Below are positions 44,536-54,163 of a stretch of 64,000 bases of DNA, piece by piece (position 1 is the first letter of the stretch; the number at the start of each line of letters is the position of its first letter). The notes under the pieces are model-generated. The model was given only the letters and a program-made list of their open reading frames with translations, searched no databases and was not told where the DNA came from. This DNA comes from Candidatus Scatonaster coprocaballi (GTDB lineage Bacteria; Bacillota; Clostridia; Saccharofermentanales; Saccharofermentanaceae). The stretch is from contig JAGHVD010000007.1 in assembly GCA_018064475.1 (NCBI GenBank), positions 20,158 through 84,157 on the forward strand, given 5' to 3'. The translations under genes and the position numbers were made by a program.

Positions 44536-45612
44536 ATGCCTTTTCGAATCATTGAAGGAGACATCACCAGATTAACCGTTGACGCGATTGTGAATGCGGC
44601 GAATTCGTCGCTTCTTGGCGGCGGCGGAGTCGATGGCGCGATCCATCGTGCTGCCGGGCCGCGACTTCTGGAAGAGTGTAGAACATTGAACGGTTGCCGA
44701 ACCGGTGAGGCGAAGGTGACGCGTGGATACGATCTTCCCTGTAAATATGTGATCCATACAGTCGGCCCAATCTGGCACGGCGGTGGGCATCAAGAAGAAG
44801 CACTGCTTCGTTCCGCATACAGGCATTCACTGGAAGCGGCGAAGGAGAAGTGCTGCGAGTCGGTTGCTTTTCCATTGATTTCGGCCGGCGTGTATGGTTA
44901 TCCGAAAGATCAGGCACTGGCCGTTGCAGTGGATACGATTCGTACATTCCTTGTGGAACACGAGATGGATGTGACGCTGGTTATATTCAGCAAGGACAGT
45001 TTCCGACTGGATTCGGGTCTCTACGCCGAGATCTCTAACTATGTTGAGGCTCGTGTGGCAGAAGACTTGGAGATCAATTTCTGTGCGAGTATCTCCCAAG
45101 AAAGTGCGCCATCGGAAGAGATGCCCGCACCGAAGCGGAGACTTTTCGCACGGAAGAATAGAATGCCCCAGGCGAATCGTGAAGTAGCTACGATGGCGAT
45201 GGCGGCAGAGGAAATGTGCGATCGTGCCATCGATTCCAAGGATGATGACCTGGCCCTTCGATTGAGAAACCTCGACGAGAGCTTCTCACAAGCGCTTCTT
45301 CGCATGATCGATGAGAAGGGCATGAAGGATTCCGAGTGCTATAAGCATGCCAATATTGACCGAAAACTATTCTCCAAGATTCGAAGCGATGTGAATTATC
45401 GACCGAGCAAACAGACGGTGCTGGCTTTTGCCGTGGCACTAGAACTGAATCTTGCGGAAACAGAAGAATTCCTACGCAAGGCAGGATATGCCTTGTCTCA
45501 TTCCAATAAGACAGACGTCATTGTGGAGTATTTTATCGATCGAGGCAACTACGATATCTACACCATAAATGAGGCGCTCTTCGCTTTCGACCAGAAACTT
45601 CTGGGTACGTAA
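44536..45612 (+). CDS. Macro domain protein with C-terminal helical (HTH-like) domain
   Basis: 358 residues. Residues 1-~175 are a macro domain: [27 protein letters not shown], the ADP-ribose binding motif, HTVGPIW and SAGVYGYP. A charged linker (185-220) leads to a helical domain (about 240-358) with [33 protein letters not shown] and [27 protein letters not shown], which reads like an XRE-type helix-turn-helix; the end ([22 protein letters not shown]) is also conserved in stand-alone proteins of gut Firmicutes. It may remove ADP-ribose from a target recognised by the second domain, or sense ADP-ribose and regulate genes. Confidence 0.82.
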   Translation: MPFRIIEGDITRLTVDAIVNAANSSLLGGGGVDGAIHRAAGPRLLEECRTLNGCRTGEAKVTRGYDLPCKYVIHTVGPIWHGGGHQEEALLRSAYRHSLEAAKEKCCESVAFPLISAGVYGYPKDQALAVAVDTIRTFLVEHEMDVTLVIFSKDSFRLDSGLYAEISNYVEARVAEDLEINFCASISQESAPSEEMPAPKRRLFARKNRMPQANREVATMAMAAEEMCDRAIDSKDDDLALRLRNLDESFSQALLRMIDEKGMKDSECYKHANIDRKLFSKIRSDVNYRPSKQTVLAFAVALELNLAETEEFLRKAGYALSHSNKTDVIVEYFIDRGNYDIYTINEALFAFDQKLLGT

Positions 45613-45647
45613 GCGCTGGGAGGCCTCTCCCTCAGAAGAGAGGATAA

Positions 45648-46700
45648 TCAGGCTTTGCGGCTTGCAGAAAATACCAGTTTCTCACAGAGATCTTCGTAAG
45701 AAATGCCGATGGCACGGGCTTCCTGAGGAATCAGGCTATTCGGTGTCATGCCCGGAAGGTTGTTGGCCTCGAGGCAGTAGAACTTGTCGTCTTCTTCAGA
45801 AAGGATGAAGTCTACACGAGAGTAGTTGCCCAGTCCGAGTGTGCGGTGTACGGCCACGGCGAGATCCTGCGCTTCTTTCGTCTTCTCCGGAGAGAGAGCA
45901 GCTGGGCAGATCTCCTCGGTCGCGTTGGCCTGATACTTGTTCTTGTAGTCGTAGAATCCCTGCTTCGGGATGATCTCAATAATCGGTAGGCCCTGGCCAT
46001 CCAGTACGCCGATTGAGAATTCACGGCCGTGAATCATCTTCTCGATAAGGCAGATCTTCTCGTATTTGGTGGAGTAGGCGATGGCTGCATCCAATTCGGA
46101 TTCATCGTGCACGATGGAAACACCGCAGGAACTGCCACATCCGATCGGCTTGACCACGCAAGGGATGCCAATGGTCTTCTTTACATCCTCGATGGAATCT
46201 TTCTCCGGATCAAAAAGCATCCAAGGAGCGGTCGGGATGTTGAACTGCAGGAGCAGCGTCTTGGTCAGGTGCTTGTCCATGGCCATGGCACAGCCGAGAT
46301 ATCCGGAACCGGTGTAAGGAATGTCGTAGCAGTCCAATACTGCCTGAAGACGTCCGTTCTCACCCATGCCGCCGTGACAACCGATGAACACAGCATCTGC
46401 TTTGCGACAGAGCTCAATCACACCGGGGCCAATTAGTGCCTGACGTCCGCCGTTGGCTGCGATCAGTGCCGGCAGGTCCGGTTCTTGTTCCGGAATGGAG
46501 TAGGAGAATGTCTTGCCGGAGTCTGGCTTAACAAAGCAGGCATCAAGATTGCCGACTGCCTCGCCGGATAGACCGACATATACATCTACGAAGGCCACCT
46601 CATGACCTTTGCTGAGTAATGCATTGGAAATTAAGCTTGCGGAGCAGAGTGAAACATCTCTTTCCGGGCTGATACCACCGGCTAAAACAACTATCTTCAT
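45648..46700 (-). CDS. ddl: D-alanine--D-alanine ligase
   Basis: 350 residues from the ATG at 46698-46700 with AAGGAGG 9 nt upstream; the longer frame adds an unlikely leader. ATP-grasp motifs: HGGMGENGRLQAVLD, YTGSGYLGCAMAMDKHLTK, KPIGCGSSCGVSIV, EFSIGVL and EANNLPGMTPNSL. The loop FYDYKNKY carries the Tyr typical of D-Ala-D-Ala enzymes rather than the His-containing loop of VanA-type D-lactate ligases. Vancomycin resistance is not indicated. Convergent with the macro gene across a 35-bp gap with a small CCTCTC/GAGAGG hairpin. Confidence 0.95.
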   Translation of the reverse strand: MKIVVLAGGISPERDVSLCSASLISNALLSKGHEVAFVDVYVGLSGEAVGNLDACFVKPDSGKTFSYSIPEQEPDLPALIAANGGRQALIGPGVIELCRKADAVFIGCHGGMGENGRLQAVLDCYDIPYTGSGYLGCAMAMDKHLTKTLLLQFNIPTAPWMLFDPEKDSIEDVKKTIGIPCVVKPIGCGSSCGVSIVHDESELDAAIAYSTKYEKICLIEKMIHGREFSIGVLDGQGLPIIEIIPKQGFYDYKNKYQANATEEICPAALSPEKTKEAQDLAVAVHRTLGLGNYSRVDFILSEEDDKFYCLEANNLPGMTPNSLIPQEARAIGISYEDLCEKLVFSASRKA

Positions 46701-46932
46701 AGGAACGATCCTCCTTCGATGAATCAAAACATATGTGGCGCATTCGAAGTCGTATCGATGTGCCGGCACCAATCGGGGATATCATGTTCACCCGAATGCG
46801 AGATGATTATACACGAAATTTTGTGAAACGACGTCAAATTCGAAGTATTTGTAATCAAAGAGTAGGATATGAGGTGACGGGCGTGCACTTGAATGGTATG
46901 ATAGTTGCGTATAAGTAGGTGGAGGATGCAAT

Positions 46933-49218
46933 ATGCTTGCGATTATATATCTCTTAATTGCCATTTTCTTTGGCACACAATTGATTCGACTTCTTATTCC
47001 GGATATCCGACGTCTCTATGTCGGAATCGCGGCCGACCAGCATACACTGGAGAAGATTCCGACGAGTCTTTTCCTTATTCCGGCGGGCACACTGGTTGGA
47101 CTTCTTCTGACCAGCTGGTTCACTTATTTCCTGGCATATATCATGGCGCCGTATATTCCTGCGGATACACCTACTCTGTTACCGGCGAACATTGTGGCGA
47201 TGTGCTTGTTCGTCTACTGTGGTTGCTTGTTCTGGCAGCGTTGCTTCGTCCGCAATTATCGCGCTTCACAAGCGGATCGGAAACTGAAACAACTGCCGGG
47301 ATTCCGTAAACATCCGGGTTCCATCGTATTCTACCTACTGTCGCTTCTGCTGATCGTTAGCGCGGTCTGCTTCGTATACTTCTATACATGCTTCACTTCC
47401 GGTGACAATATCCGTCTGGGCTATTCTATCTTCAGTGATTTCTCCCCGCATGTGGCGATTACGTCCGGATTCGGCATCGGTTCGAATTTCCCGACACAGT
47501 ATCCTCATTTCGCAGGCGATAACATCCAGTATCACTTCATGTTCTATTTCCTGACAGGTAACTTGGAGGCGCTGGGACTTCCGTTGGTATGGGCTATCAA
47601 CCTGCCGTCCATCCTTTGCTTCGGTAGCGCACTGACACTGCTTGGCACATTGGCGGTCTTACTGTCTTCCAGAAGAAGTGCTTTCTTCTTTGCGCCGGTT
47701 CTGGTTCTTCTGCGTAGTGGATGGAATGCTTTCCACCAGTTGAGTGAACTGATGAATGCGCCGGGTGGATCTTTCAACTCGGCCATCAAGGCCCTTATCC
47801 ACCAGAATGCTTGGTACGGTTATACTTTCCGTGATGAATGGGGCATCTGGGCAATCAATGTCTATGCGAACCAACGCCATCTTGCATTGGGCGTCGGACT
47901 CGTGCTGGTACTGATCTTCCTGTTCCTGCCTCACTTCCGAAGAATGTTCCTGCACCTTGGAAAGACCAAGGGCGTGGGTGCGAAAACAAAGCGCTTCTTC
48001 GCTTCACGTGAGGCTTGGATCGCTAGAAAAGATGACCCGCTCCGTCCTTGGGGCTCGGTGATCCTTGCCGGCTTGATTGCGCTGGCTATGCCTTTCTTCC
48101 ACGGTTCCTGTCTGATCTGTGCATTACTGGTACTCTTTGGTATGGCGATCTTCTCCGAGTTCCGTCTTGGATATGCAGTCGTGGCGGCAGTCTCGGTACT
48201 GTCGGCGACCCTACAGGCGAGTTTTTTTGCCGGCGGCGCAAGCAACGTTGCGAGCTTTAAGTATTACTTCGGATTCGTGATTCCGGAACTGGAAGGTAAG
48301 AATAAAGTTGGTATCAGTGGCGTGCTGAAGGCTACTGGAACGGTAGTCTCCTATCTTCTGAAGATGGGCTTCCTGACGGTGATCATCCCGGCTGTCCTCT
48401 TCGTGGGCTTGCTGGTCTATGAATTGATTCGGAAGAAGAATCCGTATCGTCCATTCCTGCTGATCGCCTTCTCGCTTCCGTTGATCTTCGCTTTCTACTG
48501 CCAGGTTTCCTTGGAAGTACTTGCGAACCATAAGTTCATCCAGGTGAGCTTCATCCTCTTCGATATCATGATCGCAGGTGTGCTGGCGAATCTTCTTGCG
48601 TTGCCGATCAAGGTGAAACGGGCGGGCGCCGAGAAAACTTCGGACGCGGCGGCAGATGAACCCAAGAAGGAGTCGAAAAAGAAGAAAGAACCTACACTTC
48701 CGAAGAAGGTATTCATTCCGGTTCAGATCGCTTCGGCCATTCTCTGCCTGTGCCTGACCGCGGGTCTTGTTGCGACGGGTATCAGCGAGTGGTGCATCTA
48801 CTACAACCTCAACACACATGAGAGTGGCTATGTCGAACTTCACGCCAATGCGCCGATTGCAGATTGGGTGGAGAAGAATACGAAAGAAGATGCGATCTTC
48901 CTCACGCCAATGTGGTCGGTCAATGATTTCTTCTTAAGTGGACGTCGCGTGTATTATGGTTGGCCGTATTTTGCATGGTCGGCCGGTCACGATACGGCGA
49001 CCCGTCAGATCAACTATCAGTGGCTCTTGAACGGTGCGAATGAGAATATCGATGAATTCCGTCGCTATTGTTCAGAAGTCGGCATTCAGTATGTGATAGC
49101 AAGCGGCGACTACTATGGGAATACTGAAACCAGTGATTACTATAATCCGGAATTCTTCGCGGAGAACCTGACGGAAGTGGCTGCATTTGAAGATGGTACG
49201 ATCATCTACCAGGTGTGA
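46933..49218 (+). CDS. Large polytopic membrane protein, GT-C glycosyltransferase-like
   Basis: 761 residues with some 13 membrane helices. After the third helix, DFSPHVAITSGFGIGSNFPTQYPHF lies in an outer loop, placing an Asp early as in GT-C enzymes. The C-terminal outer domain (from about 625) contains WSVNDFFLSGRRVYYGWPYFAW and AIFLTPMW, resembling the soluble tails of PMT/ArnT-like enzymes. A cytoplasmic KKESKKKKEP stretch lies near 575. It probably moves a sugar from a polyprenyl-phosphate donor at the outer membrane face, but the acceptor is unknown. Assignment by overall layout, not by a clear family match. Confidence 0.6.
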   Translation: MLAIIYLLIAIFFGTQLIRLLIPDIRRLYVGIAADQHTLEKIPTSLFLIPAGTLVGLLLTSWFTYFLAYIMAPYIPADTPTLLPANIVAMCLFVYCGCLFWQRCFVRNYRASQADRKLKQLPGFRKHPGSIVFYLLSLLLIVSAVCFVYFYTCFTSGDNIRLGYSIFSDFSPHVAITSGFGIGSNFPTQYPHFAGDNIQYHFMFYFLTGNLEALGLPLVWAINLPSILCFGSALTLLGTLAVLLSSRRSAFFFAPVLVLLRSGWNAFHQLSELMNAPGGSFNSAIKALIHQNAWYGYTFRDEWGIWAINVYANQRHLALGVGLVLVLIFLFLPHFRRMFLHLGKTKGVGAKTKRFFASREAWIARKDDPLRPWGSVILAGLIALAMPFFHGSCLICALLVLFGMAIFSEFRLGYAVVAAVSVLSATLQASFFAGGASNVASFKYYFGFVIPELEGKNKVGISGVLKATGTVVSYLLKMGFLTVIIPAVLFVGLLVYELIRKKNPYRPFLLIAFSLPLIFAFYCQVSLEVLANHKFIQVSFILFDIMIAGVLANLLALPIKVKRAGAEKTSDAAADEPKKESKKKKEPTLPKKVFIPVQIASAILCLCLTAGLVATGISEWCIYYNLNTHESGYVELHANAPIADWVEKNTKEDAIFLTPMWSVNDFFLSGRRVYYGWPYFAWSAGHDTATRQINYQWLLNGANENIDEFRRYCSEVGIQYVIASGDYYGNTETSDYYNPEFFAENLTEVAAFEDGTIIYQV

Positions 49219-49223
49219 GATAT

Positions 49224-50546
49224 ATGGCGGGCCTGACGTATGATGTGATCGTCGTAGGCGGCGGACCGGCCGGCATGATGGCGGCCATCTGCGCGGCGCA
49301 GGACGGCGCACGTGTCCTTCTTCTTGAGAAGAACGATGCGCTGGGGAAGAAACTCCTGCTTACAGGTCATGGCCGTTGCAATATTACGAATACCCAAGCA
49401 TTAGAACAACTTCGGGAGAAGTATTTCGAACAGGGAAAATTCCTCAACAGTGCGTTCCGTCAGTGGACACCGCAGAGGGTGCAGGATGTATTCCAACTTT
49501 GGGGTGTTCCGAACCATGAGGAAGAGAATGGTCGAATTTTTCCAGACTCACAGAAATCGAAGACCGTGTTGGACGCATTGGTTACGGAACTGGAGAATCA
49601 AGGTGTGGACATACGGTGTCATGCGGCGGTGCAGACGATCTATCGCGATAAGCAGTACTGGAAAGTTGTGACAGAGGAAGAGATTTTCTTTGCCACAGCA
49701 GTCGTACTTGCGTGTGGAGGCAAGGCTTTTCCCCAGACAGGGTCGACCGGCGATGGATATATCTGGGCGACGAAGATGGGGCATACGGTTCAGCCGTTAG
49801 TGCCGGCATTGGCGCCAATTCTGATTCGCAGGGAGAAGGATGCACAGACGAACGAGGACGAAGTGTTCCCGATGACCGGGGTGACGCTCTCCGATGTAGC
49901 GCTGACCCTTATGGTCGAAGACCGGAAAGTGGCACAAAGCCGGGGTGATCTGCTCTTTACGCACCAAGGATTCAGTGGACCTGTAGCGATGCGGCTTTCC
50001 CGTGCGTTGCCTGAACCGGAAAAGAAGGTGCTCTATCAGACGGGAAAAGTGAAGATTATATGGAATCTATTACCGAACTTGCGGCAGGAGGAATTGCAGG
50101 AGAAACTGCTTCAAGCGATGAACGCAGGGCCGAATCGTCCGATTCGAAAAATCGTGAAGGAAGTTTGTGCGCTTCCGGAACGGGTCGTCGACTTTGTGAT
50201 GGGGGAAGAAGCACGTGAACTTCCATGCCATGAGGTGACGAAGGGCATGCGGCAAGGAATCGTTCGTCGGTTGCTGCAATTTGAGTGCGTCGTCGATGAA
50301 CCGGCTAACTGGGAGAATGCGTATGTGACGCGTGGGGGAATTAATCTGAAGGAGATCGATCCCAAGACGATGGCCTCGAAGTGCCAATCGGGAATCTTCT
50401 TTGCGGGTGAAGTGATGGATGTGGATGGAGATTCCGGAGGATTCAATCTACAGCATGCATGGGCCAGCGGCGCCATCGCCGGTCACAGTTCGAGTACGCT
50501 CAGCAAAATGCCGCAGACGACGATAGATGCACAGAACATTCGGTAA
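49224..50546 (+). CDS. FAD-dependent oxidoreductase, BaiN/HI0933 family
   Basis: 440 residues from the ATG at 49224. FAD motif VIVVGGGPAGMMAA and LLLEKNDALGKKLLLTGHGRCNITN, with the DGDSGGFNLQHAWASGAIAG C-terminal FAD motif. The family includes BaiN of bile-acid-inducible operons and many uncharacterised flavoproteins with NAD(P)H or quinone partners. An AGGTG 8 nt upstream favours 49224 over the GTG at 49215. The last ~17 residues (HSSSTLSKMPQTTIDAQNIR) overlap the 3' end of the convergent transporter gene by 64 bp. Confidence 0.92.
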   Translation: MAGLTYDVIVVGGGPAGMMAAICAAQDGARVLLLEKNDALGKKLLLTGHGRCNITNTQALEQLREKYFEQGKFLNSAFRQWTPQRVQDVFQLWGVPNHEEENGRIFPDSQKSKTVLDALVTELENQGVDIRCHAAVQTIYRDKQYWKVVTEEEIFFATAVVLACGGKAFPQTGSTGDGYIWATKMGHTVQPLVPALAPILIRREKDAQTNEDEVFPMTGVTLSDVALTLMVEDRKVAQSRGDLLFTHQGFSGPVAMRLSRALPEPEKKVLYQTGKVKIIWNLLPNLRQEELQEKLLQAMNAGPNRPIRKIVKEVCALPERVVDFVMGEEARELPCHEVTKGMRQGIVRRLLQFECVVDEPANWENAYVTRGGINLKEIDPKTMASKCQSGIFFAGEVMDVDGDSGGFNLQHAWASGAIAGHSSSTLSKMPQTTIDAQNIR

Positions 50547-51385
50547 GCGATCCCCTTCTCGTGGAAGACGAATTTGCCGCCAAGGATGGTGACGAAGCAA
50601 GCACTTTGCTTGACGACGGTCATGACCGTGACTCGGCTGGAAGAATCTGCATTGGCAATGAACAGTGCTGCATCTCCGATGACGAACATGATGGACATCA
50701 GCCAGATCCAGCCATTCTTCAGCGTCTCTTTGCGGATCTTTGTCTTTGTGACCAGTATATATATGAGATAGAAGACCACTAGGAAAAACATATACCAGAA
50801 CTGCATCTGAGAACTGTTGATGTCTTTCATGAGGACCTTGTCCAGAAGACCGGAGACAGAGTTGAAGACACAGGAGGCGAATGCCATGATGACGAATTTA
50901 GGCGGGATGCGTCCGGCGGACGCTGCGGATGAATCGTCCGTATTTGCGTCGGTACTTTGTTTCTCAGAAGCTTTGCTTCCTGTAATCTTAAATTTCAATG
51001 CAAGAAGACCGAAGGCTACGAGTGCGAGACCGAGGATCTGATTCCACATGAGAACTTCGTGGAAGACGATCACGCCAAAGAAGGTACCGAGCAGTACACG
51101 TGAAAGATCGAGTACACCGTAGAGACTGACGGGAAGGTGCTTCAGTGCGTGGAACCCGAGGATCCATGCCAGAAAAATCGAGAAGGATTTAATGAGGATC
51201 AATCCGTAGAAACGTGGGGCCATGCCGAGCGCATGGGGGAAACGGGGAACCACGATGAGGAAAGCGATGACGGTGTAGATCAACAGCACTTCCATGACGG
51301 AATTCTTGTCCATGGCTTTCTTCTTGCTGATTTCACGTCCGCCTTTGAGGAGCCCATATACCAATGTAAGCAGAATCCAAATCAT
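50483..51385 (-). CDS. EamA/DMT-superfamily transporter
   Basis: 300 residues from the ATG at 51383-51385, about ten membrane helices in two repeats (LPVSLYGVLDLSRVLLGTFFGVIVFHEVLMWNQILGLALVAFGLLAL is one helix-loop-helix; start and end quoted). The EKQSTDANTDDSSAASAGRIP stretch is a charged loop between the repeats. It ends GILLSVLEL and overlaps the flavoprotein gene 64 bp tail to tail. Substrate unknown: the family moves metabolites and nucleotide sugars. Confidence 0.88.
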   Translation of the reverse strand: MIWILLTLVYGLLKGGREISKKKAMDKNSVMEVLLIYTVIAFLIVVPRFPHALGMAPRFYGLILIKSFSIFLAWILGFHALKHLPVSLYGVLDLSRVLLGTFFGVIVFHEVLMWNQILGLALVAFGLLALKFKITGSKASEKQSTDANTDDSSAASAGRIPPKFVIMAFASCVFNSVSGLLDKVLMKDINSSQMQFWYMFFLVVFYLIYILVTKTKIRKETLKNGWIWLMSIMFVIGDAALFIANADSSSRVTVMTVVKQSACFVTILGGKFVFHEKGIAYRMFCASIVVCGILLSVLEL

Positions 51386-51670
51386 GATTTTGTTGCGCCT
51401 TCCTTCGGGAGAATCAATTGACGATACCAAGAATAATCTAGGAAGAACTGGCTTGTAAATGGCAAGCGTCTTGTCAAAGTGACGAAATCGCAAAGGCTAT
51501 TAGTGATTTTACGAAGTTCGGATATGTCTTGAAAATTCTTAACATGCATGACAAAAATGGTCGAGTTGTTGAATAGATTGAAGAAATTTTGTGCAGGTTT
51601 TAGGTATCGGAAAAGGCTCCTTTGTGATACTATATGAAAATACGAACGTGTACATAATACGGAGATTAGT

Positions 51671-53590
51671 ATGAAAAAGCCTGAGAACGTCCGATATGAG
51701 AATCAGTTTTACAGACCTCGCAGAGTGAATAACAATGGTCTGTACATTCTGTTTGCCGTGACAGCAGTGCTGATCGTGTCCACGATCATTCTGGCTGTTG
51801 TGACTTATAAGAAAACAAAGAAGACATTAGATGAACCGACTTCTGTAGCATCTTCTGAAGTAACGGTTACGAATGAAGATGGTGAGACAGTCAGTGGTTC
51901 TACGATCGTTGTGGTAACCCCGACACCTACACAGGCGCCTACGATTGAGTCCTACCAGAATCCGGTTCTTTATCCCGCTACTGCGCAGATGAACGTACAG
52001 ATGGGGACTCCGATCGGTGAATGCGTGCCCTCTTCACGTGGCGTAACGCAGGTCGTCTACCACGGTCAGGCCGATGAGAAGGTGACCGATTTCCACCGCC
52101 CTGACGAGATCCATTTCGGTGATCCGCTGAACTACCAACAGGTGGGTGGTATCCTGACATTCCGTGGTACGAACTTCCGTAACTGTGCATCCTGGGGTAA
52201 TTTCTCCATCGATCCTTCCAAAGAACAGCACCTCGAGCAGATCTGGGAATTTGATGAACTGGAGTGGAAGAAGTCTTCTGGGTGGTCATTCTCGTGGAGT
52301 GGTACCGGTTGGACCGGACAACCTCTGGCTGTGAAGTGGCCGGCAGAGACCCGCGTCCTTATGAACCTCTATCCAGATAAGAAGAACAAAGAGAACTTGA
52401 CAGAGATAATCATCGCGACCATGGATGGACATGTGTACTTCTTTGATTTGGACGATGGACAGAAGACACGTGATCCGATTAACGTAGGCGCGACCATCAA
52501 GGGTACAGCTGCCGTTGACCCACGTGGTTATCCACTTCTCTATGTCGGTCAAGGTGACGACAATGGTGAGAAGGGCCAGATCGGTTTCCGCATTTACAGC
52601 CTCCTAAATGGCGAACTGCTCTATTTCCAGTGTGGTCTGGATTCTCGAGCTTACCGTAGCACATGGGGCGCGTGTGATTCTTCTCCGATCATTAGCGGTG
52701 AGACAGATACGCTGATCTACCCGAACGAGAACGGTATGATCTACACCCTTAAGTTGAATACGAATTACAATCCTGGCACCGGTACGATCTCCATCAATCC
52801 GGAACAGTATACTTACAAATACATCTTTGATGGCGTGGAAGGAAGTCAGCTCGGCATCGAGAGTTCTATGGCGATCTACGATCACTATGGATACTGCACG
52901 GACAATGCAGGTAATCTGATTTGTGTTGACTTGAATACGCTTCAGATGATCTGGTCCAGAAAACTGGACGACGACTCGGATGTTACGCCGGTCCTTGAAG
53001 AAGACAATGGTCACGTGTATCTCTACACCGGTACGGAAGTGGACTGGCAGAAGGATATCGTCGGCAATTATCAGGGTGCTGCATTTACCTATAAGATCGA
53101 TGCAATGACCGGTGAGATCGTATGGCAGACCTCACAGGATTGTTGGACCAAGAACGCTGCAAATTCCGGTGATGATGTCAACGGCGGTGTGCTGGGTACT
53201 GCAGTCATCGGAAAGGGTGCAATCTCGAATCTGGTAATCTTCCCATATTGCATGACCACTGGAACCTATTCCGGCAACTGTCTGGTTGCATACGATAAGA
53301 ATACGGGCAATCAGGTCTGGCGATATGACATGAAGATGTACTCTTGGAGTTCTCCGGTTGACATATACGATGATCAAGGAAATGCATACCTTGTGATCTG
53401 TGACAGTTATGGTCAGGTTCATATGGTGGATGCAGCGACAGGTCAACGTATGTGCTACATCAAGATGGAGCGTACCCACGATAAGCCGGAGGACGAGACG
53501 CATAATGTCGAGTCTTCACCAATCGTTGTGGACGGCACACTGGTTGTCGGCAGTCGAGGCAACACGATCTTTGGAGTGAAGATATCGTGA
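51671..53590 (+). CDS. Membrane-anchored PQQ-like beta-propeller protein
   Basis: 639 residues. A short cytoplasmic N-terminus, one membrane helix (about 26-48), a Thr/Pro-rich linker (VVTPTPTQAPT) and an eight-bladed-type propeller with repeated blades (IYSLLNGELLYFQ, ILVALNTGNQVW and VHMVDAATGQRMC). Repeats of the PQQ/BamB type are present but no PQQ or metal pocket is evident. It faces the outside and could bind a partner or a polysaccharide. The following gene overlaps it by 4 bp (GTGA). Confidence 0.85.
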   Translation: MKKPENVRYENQFYRPRRVNNNGLYILFAVTAVLIVSTIILAVVTYKKTKKTLDEPTSVASSEVTVTNEDGETVSGSTIVVVTPTPTQAPTIESYQNPVLYPATAQMNVQMGTPIGECVPSSRGVTQVVYHGQADEKVTDFHRPDEIHFGDPLNYQQVGGILTFRGTNFRNCASWGNFSIDPSKEQHLEQIWEFDELEWKKSSGWSFSWSGTGWTGQPLAVKWPAETRVLMNLYPDKKNKENLTEIIIATMDGHVYFFDLDDGQKTRDPINVGATIKGTAAVDPRGYPLLYVGQGDDNGEKGQIGFRIYSLLNGELLYFQCGLDSRAYRSTWGACDSSPIISGETDTLIYPNENGMIYTLKLNTNYNPGTGTISINPEQYTYKYIFDGVEGSQLGIESSMAIYDHYGYCTDNAGNLICVDLNTLQMIWSRKLDDDSDVTPVLEEDNGHVYLYTGTEVDWQKDIVGNYQGAAFTYKIDAMTGEIVWQTSQDCWTKNAANSGDDVNGGVLGTAVIGKGAISNLVIFPYCMTTGTYSGNCLVAYDKNTGNQVWRYDMKMYSWSSPVDIYDDQGNAYLVICDSYGQVHMVDAATGQRMCYIKMERTHDKPEDETHNVESSPIVVDGTLVVGSRGNTIFGVKIS

Positions 53591-54054
53591 GCAAGCATGT
53601 GACAGATGAAGTAATTTGGATGAATGAGGCATTATCCATGAGTGGGAAGAAACACGATTACACAGATATTGTGGCGATTGAGACGGAGCTTTCCGGTTAT
53701 CGACGTGGAAGTCTTCGTGCGACCATCGATCTGATTCAGAATCGAATCGCTTGGGTCGACACGCATATGTGGAATAATGACTTCGTGCGGGCGCTCTCGC
53801 CGGATATGGTTGCATATATTCGTGAGATGCTTCCGGAGACACAATTGCTCTCTTGGGCTTCGGACTATGCGAAGGGAATCGGTAACATCATGGGCTCCAT
53901 GACTTCTTCCTTCCCGCAAGACTGGTCCGTGGCCATCTACTTCTCGGACGGAGAAGTGCTCAAGGCTTGTGGTGTAAGTAATTTCCCACAGGAATGGGGT
54001 ACCTACCGCCGCCTGATCGAAGCGGTTGCCAAGACTTCGTTCCGACTTCGCTGA
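53587..54054 (+). CDS. Small conserved-type soluble protein of unknown function
   Basis: 155 residues with a GTG start overlapping the propeller gene's TGA. Mostly helical in its first half (EVIWMNEALSMSGKK, AIETELSGYRRGSLRATIDL), with VDTHMWNNDFVRALSPDMVA and LIEAVAKTSFRLR at the end. No signal peptide or membrane helix; not recognised. Its overlap suggests it works with the propeller protein. Confidence 0.7.
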   Translation: MSKHVTDEVIWMNEALSMSGKKHDYTDIVAIETELSGYRRGSLRATIDLIQNRIAWVDTHMWNNDFVRALSPDMVAYIREMLPETQLLSWASDYAKGIGNIMGSMTSSFPQDWSVAIYFSDGEVLKACGVSNFPQEWGTYRRLIEAVAKTSFRLR

Positions 54055-54163
54055 GTTTTCTAACGTTTCCAATGCGCAACAATACTTTGAGGTGACGAAA
54101 CCTCTCTTTTCTGATACAATATATTTGGAATTTTATCGATCATTGTATGGAAAGGAGAAATAA

